This document shows positions 19,417-22,527 of a DNA stretch of 22,527 bases, piece by piece. The position numbers were made by a program, and so were the translations under genes. Origin of the DNA: an uncultured Prevotellaceae bacterium (GTDB lineage: Bacteria > Bacteroidota > Bacteroidia > Bacteroidales > Bacteroidaceae); the NCBI GenBank assembly GCA_946644025.1, contig CAMPCG010000012.1:1-22527 (forward strand), written 5' to 3'. Under the pieces are notes generated by a model that did no database searches, was not told the DNA's origin, and saw nothing but the letters and a program-made list of their open reading frames with translations. How positions within the stretch are numbered: the first letter of the stretch is position 1; each line of letters starts with the position of its first letter.

Positions 19417-22350
19417 TTAGTATTCATTGTTTGCTTTCAGTTGTTGATAGGCTTTCCTTGCCTTGAGGAAGGCGGCGCGGCTGGCCCATTCGCCGTCGAA
19501 GCGTCCGTTCTTCGTTCCGTAGAGGGGTTCCGAGACCTGGTGTACGGAGCAGAACGACGATGTCTCGATGGCCGTGGCTTGCGTCTTCTCGGCGTTGAAC
19601 CAGTAGTCGCGTGCCATTTTGTTGACGAGCTTGCCGCTGTTGTTGGCATTGATGCTGACCTCGTGTCCGCTCTTCAAGTCTCTGACGGTGAGTGTGCCGC
19701 TGCCGCCGCCGATGATGACCTCCTTGGCCACGCCGGTGGCGTCGCTGGAGAGTGTCTGGTAGCGGCCGCCCTCTATGCTGTTGTCGACATAGACGGAGCC
19801 GGTGACGAAATGATAGCGCACGAAGTCACGCATGGCGCGTATCTTCATGTAGGCCATGTCCTTGGCCTCCTGCATACGGTCGAAGTCCTGCTCGCTCATC
19901 TCGGTGGTGTCCACCTCGGCCCACTCGTCGAAGAGGTCCTGCACCTCGCTCCACTGCGGCAGTCCGTTGTTGTAGGCCTGCTCCATGGCGGTGTTGTCGG
20001 GGGCGAAGAGCGTGTAGTTATAGGTGTTGAACATCTTCACGTTGTAGTCCAGGCAAGCCTCGGCAGTGCTCTTCGAGCCGAGCTTGTAGTCGCGTGTGAA
20101 GATGGTGTATGCGTCCTGCGGCGAAGGCAGGTTCTCGTTCTTCGGGTTCAGCTTGGGTATGCCGGCCCACTCGAGCATGGGCTCTGCTCCGAATCCGTTG
20201 CACATTTCCAGGAACTCCGAGAACTGCTCCTGTCCGCTGATGGTGGCGTAGACGCTCTTCAGCGGCGGCACGATGACGCGGTCCAGACGGAAGGCGTCGC
20301 CGTTCTTCTGGTTGTAGATAGTCTTGATGACCGGGGCGGGGAAGTGTTCGGGGTCTTCAATCTGTGCACCCGACATGACGCGGGCTCCCACACGGTTCTC
20401 CTCGAAGTATATCTCGCCGCCGTGCTTGGTCTTGTAGTAGTGGTTGCTGCCCATCTTCTCGCCCTCGTTGAGCACGACGGTGTGGAAGTTCAGGATGTCG
20501 ATGAGCTGGCTCTTGACGCTGGCAATGCTCACCGAGCGGGCAGCCGTTGTGGTGTCCACCTGTCCGGTCGCCATGTCGTAGTAGTAGCGGTCACACTTCA
20601 GCAGCGGCTGCACCTTTGACGTCGGGTCGTAGTAGAAGTGGAGCACGTCGGGGCGCTGTGTTCCCACCTGGTTGTTGTCCAGGTGTCCGAGCGAAGTCGG
20701 GTCGAGGTAGTAGAGGTCGAAGGCTCCGTCCTCGGGGATGAGGAGTCCGTAGTTGGCGCGCATGGCCAGGAGGTAGAACTTGAAGTCTACGCCCAGGTAG
20801 CTGCGGTCCTGTATGGCCCAGTTCATCACGCGCAGGTCGGGGTAGACGCTTGCCGGTGCGAGCACGGCCTGGTACTCGTCGGGGGCGATGAGCTCGTTGA
20901 CGACGTAGAGTGCGCCGTTGTTGGCGATGGTGATGTCATACTTCCCGTCGGCCGTGCGGTTGATGTTGTCCTTCGTCACGCCGAGCAGCTCGGAGGCGTC
21001 GTTGGTGACGGTCTCAAACTTCGAGGGCACGGTGCCGGCGAAGGTGGCGCGCATCAGGTTCTTGGCGAAGGCGGTAAGCACCTGAGGGTTCTTTGAGTGC
21101 AGCGAGTCTAGGTTCTCGGGCAGGTGTGCCTCGGTGTTCTCGCCGAACTTGTAGTTGCCGTAGATGTCGATGAGGTAGGCACCGGCGCCTCCCTGCAGGA
21201 AGTAGCGCTTCACTGCCTCGTCGCTGGGCACGAAGATGGTGGCCATGTCCATGATGCTGATGTCGCGCTGTCCGGCATTGGCCACTGCGGGGTGGTACTG
21301 GTTCCATCCCGGGTCGAAGCCCAGGATGACGTCCGACGACTTGATCTGGCGGTTGGGGTCGCGGTTGAGCGACTCTCCCTGCGAGCGGTTGCTGAGGTAG
21401 CGCACCTGGTAGATGCTGTCTATCTGCGGCTTGTTGTTCAGCTGTGCCCAGTCGTTGTAGTTCTTCGTGGTCGACTCGTCATAATAGGGCACTGCGAAGT
21501 AATCGAGTATGCGGCTGAAGAGCTTTGTGTTCTCCTTGCGGCGCAGCACCTGGGTCATGTTTCCCGGCGGCACGATGACGTCCTGCATCTGGTGTATGTA
21601 ACCGTTCTGGCAGGTGACGTCGCCCTTCACCACGCGATCGTTGAACACGTAGGCCGTTCCCTCCGTGTAGGGCTCGCCGGTGATGATGGCGAAGTCGCTC
21701 TCTTCTCCGGCGGTGGAGATGCCGTTGGCCAGCATGTACTCACGCGTGAGGTGTACCATCATCGGGCGTGTGGCGTCGCTCACCACGTGTATGCCCTTGT
21801 CGTAGTACTTCTGCCAGTAGCCGTTGTTGGCGGGCATACCGTTGGGGCGTGTGGTCTCGCTGCCCGATCCGGCAATGTACTGCACGGTGTCGATGATGCT
21901 CACGTTGGTGGCGTGCTTCAGCGCCTGTCCCTTGAGCACCTCTGCGTCTCCGTTGCTGGCGTTGGGCAGCAGGTTCAGCAGCAGGGCGTTGTCGAGCATC
22001 GAGCTGTAGAGCAGCAGCTTCTTCTGCGCTTCCGACAGCTGTTCGTAGCTCGTCACACCCCAGTCATTACTCTTGAAGAACCGCTCGAAGGCCTCGTCGT
22101 TGGCGGGGAACACCGTCTTCGAACCCGTCTTCGCCAGCACCTCGTCGTAGCCGAGGTCGTCGATGAGGCGGAGATAGTTCGTAAACGTTCCCGTAAGCAA
22201 GCCGTGACCGGAAGGATTCTTCAGTTCCGCATAGATGCTTTCGCCAAGCCACGACGGGCGGCTCTCAGCATCCACCTCCTCGTTCTTGTCGATACAGGAG
22301 GTCGTCAATCCCGCAAGCACGAGAGAGACACAGAAAAAGAATTTCTTCAT
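19417..22350 (-). CDS. Four-repeat fasciclin (FAS1) lipoprotein, first gene of operon
   Basis: The product is 977 aa. It has a short signal peptide with lipobox LTTS-C19. Four FAS1-type units can be recognised from their core motif: TVFPANDEAF near residue 78, TIFVPSDEAV near 373, GLLIPEDGAF near 538 and TLFAPDNTAM near 783. The matching closing motifs are GYIHQMQDVIVPP, GALYVVNELIAPD and FRLDRVIVPP; the last unit ends less clearly. The third unit is the most divergent. Its size is large for the family. As a lipoprotein encoded just ahead of a SusCD pair it probably sits on the outer membrane and contacts the SusCD complex or its ligand. This is inferred from context and is not proven. It is the promoter-proximal gene and should be the most abundant product of the operon. 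Confidence 0.9.
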   Translation of the reverse strand: MKKFFFCVSLVLAGLTTSCIDKNEEVDAESRPSWLGESIYAELKNPSGHGLLTGTFTNYLRLIDDLGYDEVLAKTGSKTVFPANDEAFERFFKSNDWGVTSYEQLSEAQKKLLLYSSMLDNALLLNLLPNASNGDAEVLKGQALKHATNVSIIDTVQYIAGSGSETTRPNGMPANNGYWQKYYDKGIHVVSDATRPMMVHLTREYMLANGISTAGEESDFAIITGEPYTEGTAYVFNDRVVKGDVTCQNGYIHQMQDVIVPPGNMTQVLRRKENTKLFSRILDYFAVPYYDESTTKNYNDWAQLNNKPQIDSIYQVRYLSNRSQGESLNRDPNRQIKSSDVILGFDPGWNQYHPAVANAGQRDISIMDMATIFVPSDEAVKRYFLQGGAGAYLIDIYGNYKFGENTEAHLPENLDSLHSKNPQVLTAFAKNLMRATFAGTVPSKFETVTNDASELLGVTKDNINRTADGKYDITIANNGALYVVNELIAPDEYQAVLAPASVYPDLRVMNWAIQDRSYLGVDFKFYLLAMRANYGLLIPEDGAFDLYYLDPTSLGHLDNNQVGTQRPDVLHFYYDPTSKVQPLLKCDRYYYDMATGQVDTTTAARSVSIASVKSQLIDILNFHTVVLNEGEKMGSNHYYKTKHGGEIYFEENRVGARVMSGAQIEDPEHFPAPVIKTIYNQKNGDAFRLDRVIVPPLKSVYATISGQEQFSEFLEMCNGFGAEPMLEWAGIPKLNPKNENLPSPQDAYTIFTRDYKLGSKSTAEACLDYNVKMFNTYNYTLFAPDNTAMEQAYNNGLPQWSEVQDLFDEWAEVDTTEMSEQDFDRMQEAKDMAYMKIRAMRDFVRYHFVTGSVYVDNSIEGGRYQTLSSDATGVAKEVIIGGGSGTLTVRDLKSGHEVSINANNSGKLVNKMARDYWFNAEKTQATAIETSSFCSVHQVSEPLYGTKNGRFDGEWASRAAFLKARKAYQQLKANNEY

Positions 22351-22393
22351 GGTTGTTATTAGTAAATATTTTTAGTTTTGTCTTTTGAAAGTG

Positions 22394-22425
22394 CAAAATT
22401 AACAAATATACATGAATTAGCCAAA
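22394..22425 (-). promoter_or_regulatory. Consensus promoter of the FAS1-SusCD operon
   Basis: On the minus strand TTTG (22425-22422), a 20-nt spacer and TAATTTTG (22401-22394) match the Bacteroidetes vegetative promoter exactly. The leader to the ATG at 22350 would be about 36 nt, A-rich and without Shine-Dalgarno. A second -7-like word, TATATTTG, lies just upstream at 22410-22403. The vegetative-type promoter suggests expression does not require a dedicated ECF sigma factor. Confidence 0.75.
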
Positions 22426-22430
22426 AATAA

Positions 22431-22468
22431 CGGCTACTTTTCTTGCGCTAAGTCAAAAAAAGTAGCCG
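22431..22468 (-). terminator. Inverted repeat just upstream of the operon promoter
   Basis: An 11-bp stem (22431-22441 with 22458-22468, 16-nt loop) is followed on the minus strand by TTATTTTTGG. This could terminate an upstream minus-strand gene lying beyond the window. It abuts the -33 element, so it could instead be an operator for the FAS1-SusCD operon. Confidence 0.5.
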
Positions 22469-22482
22469 ATGGGCATTTATTG

Positions 22483-22527
22483 GGGGGTTGCCAGGGAGGT
22501 GGGGGAGGTGGGCGTGGTGGGCGTGGT
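22483..22527. other. G-rich GGGAGGTGGG-type repeat tract at window edge
   Basis: The plus strand has five runs of at least three G within about 40 nt, in the repeating words GGGAGGT and GGGCGTGGT. All three minus-strand frames are open across it. One ends in a Thr/Pro-rich tail with TAA at 22479-22477, but nothing distinguishes coding from intergenic repeat. Such tracts occur between genes in Prevotella-like genomes. Confidence 0.4.

Overview
The window comes from a member of the Bacteroidetes, most likely order Bacteroidales and possibly a Prevotella-type genome. The evidence is two SusC/SusD pairs, lipoproteins with Bacteroidetes-type signal peptides, promoters of the form TTTG-N20-TAnnTTTG, and mostly absent Shine-Dalgarno sites. 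The genus is an inference. Most of the window is GC-rich. The stretch from about 2.2 to 4.6 kb is visibly richer in A/T and looks acquired.

Layout. (1) Positions 1-1721, minus strand: an almost complete AAA-ATPase-like/PD-(D/E)XK protein with a consensus promoter. (2) Positions 1722-2246: a gene-free stretch holding a dense array of alternating TACAAACG half-sites that folds into two hairpins. (3) Positions 2247-4577, plus strand: a restriction-modification island. It contains the 5' remnant of a Dam/DpnM-like (D12) adenine methylase, an intact winged-helix plus nuclease-like gene that I infer to be the endonuclease, a nested inverted-repeat element, and a beta-class DNA methyltransferase fused to an N-terminal DpnD/PcfM-like domain. 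The promoter region of that methyltransferase carries four GATC sites in 61 bp. (4) A 16-bp perfect hairpin at 4686-4722 separates the island from the next unit.

(5) Positions 22350 down to 4751, minus strand: one apparent operon of about 17.6 kb with seven genes, in transcription order FAS1 lipoprotein (977 aa), SusC, SusD, FAS1 lipoprotein (708 aa), FAS1 lipoprotein (577 aa), SusC, SusD. Gaps are 72 nt or less, and one junction is a 4-nt ATGA overlap. A consensus promoter lies 36-44 nt upstream of its first gene. The operon is two diverged FAS1-SusC-SusD modules. It encodes outer-membrane capture and TonB-dependent import machinery, with fasciclin-fold lipoproteins where glycan-binding proteins usually sit. 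No glycoside hydrolase, protease or regulator is present in the window, so the substrate cannot be read from it.

The most unusual signals are the DpnD-like/methyltransferase fusion with its GATC-studded promoter, the decay of the D12 methylase beside an intact putative nuclease, the A-B-A'-B' repeat between nuclease and methylase, the half-site array at 1.9 kb, and short tandem repeats that encode the signal peptides of three operon lipoproteins. One of these has a 7-bp unit that would shift the reading frame.
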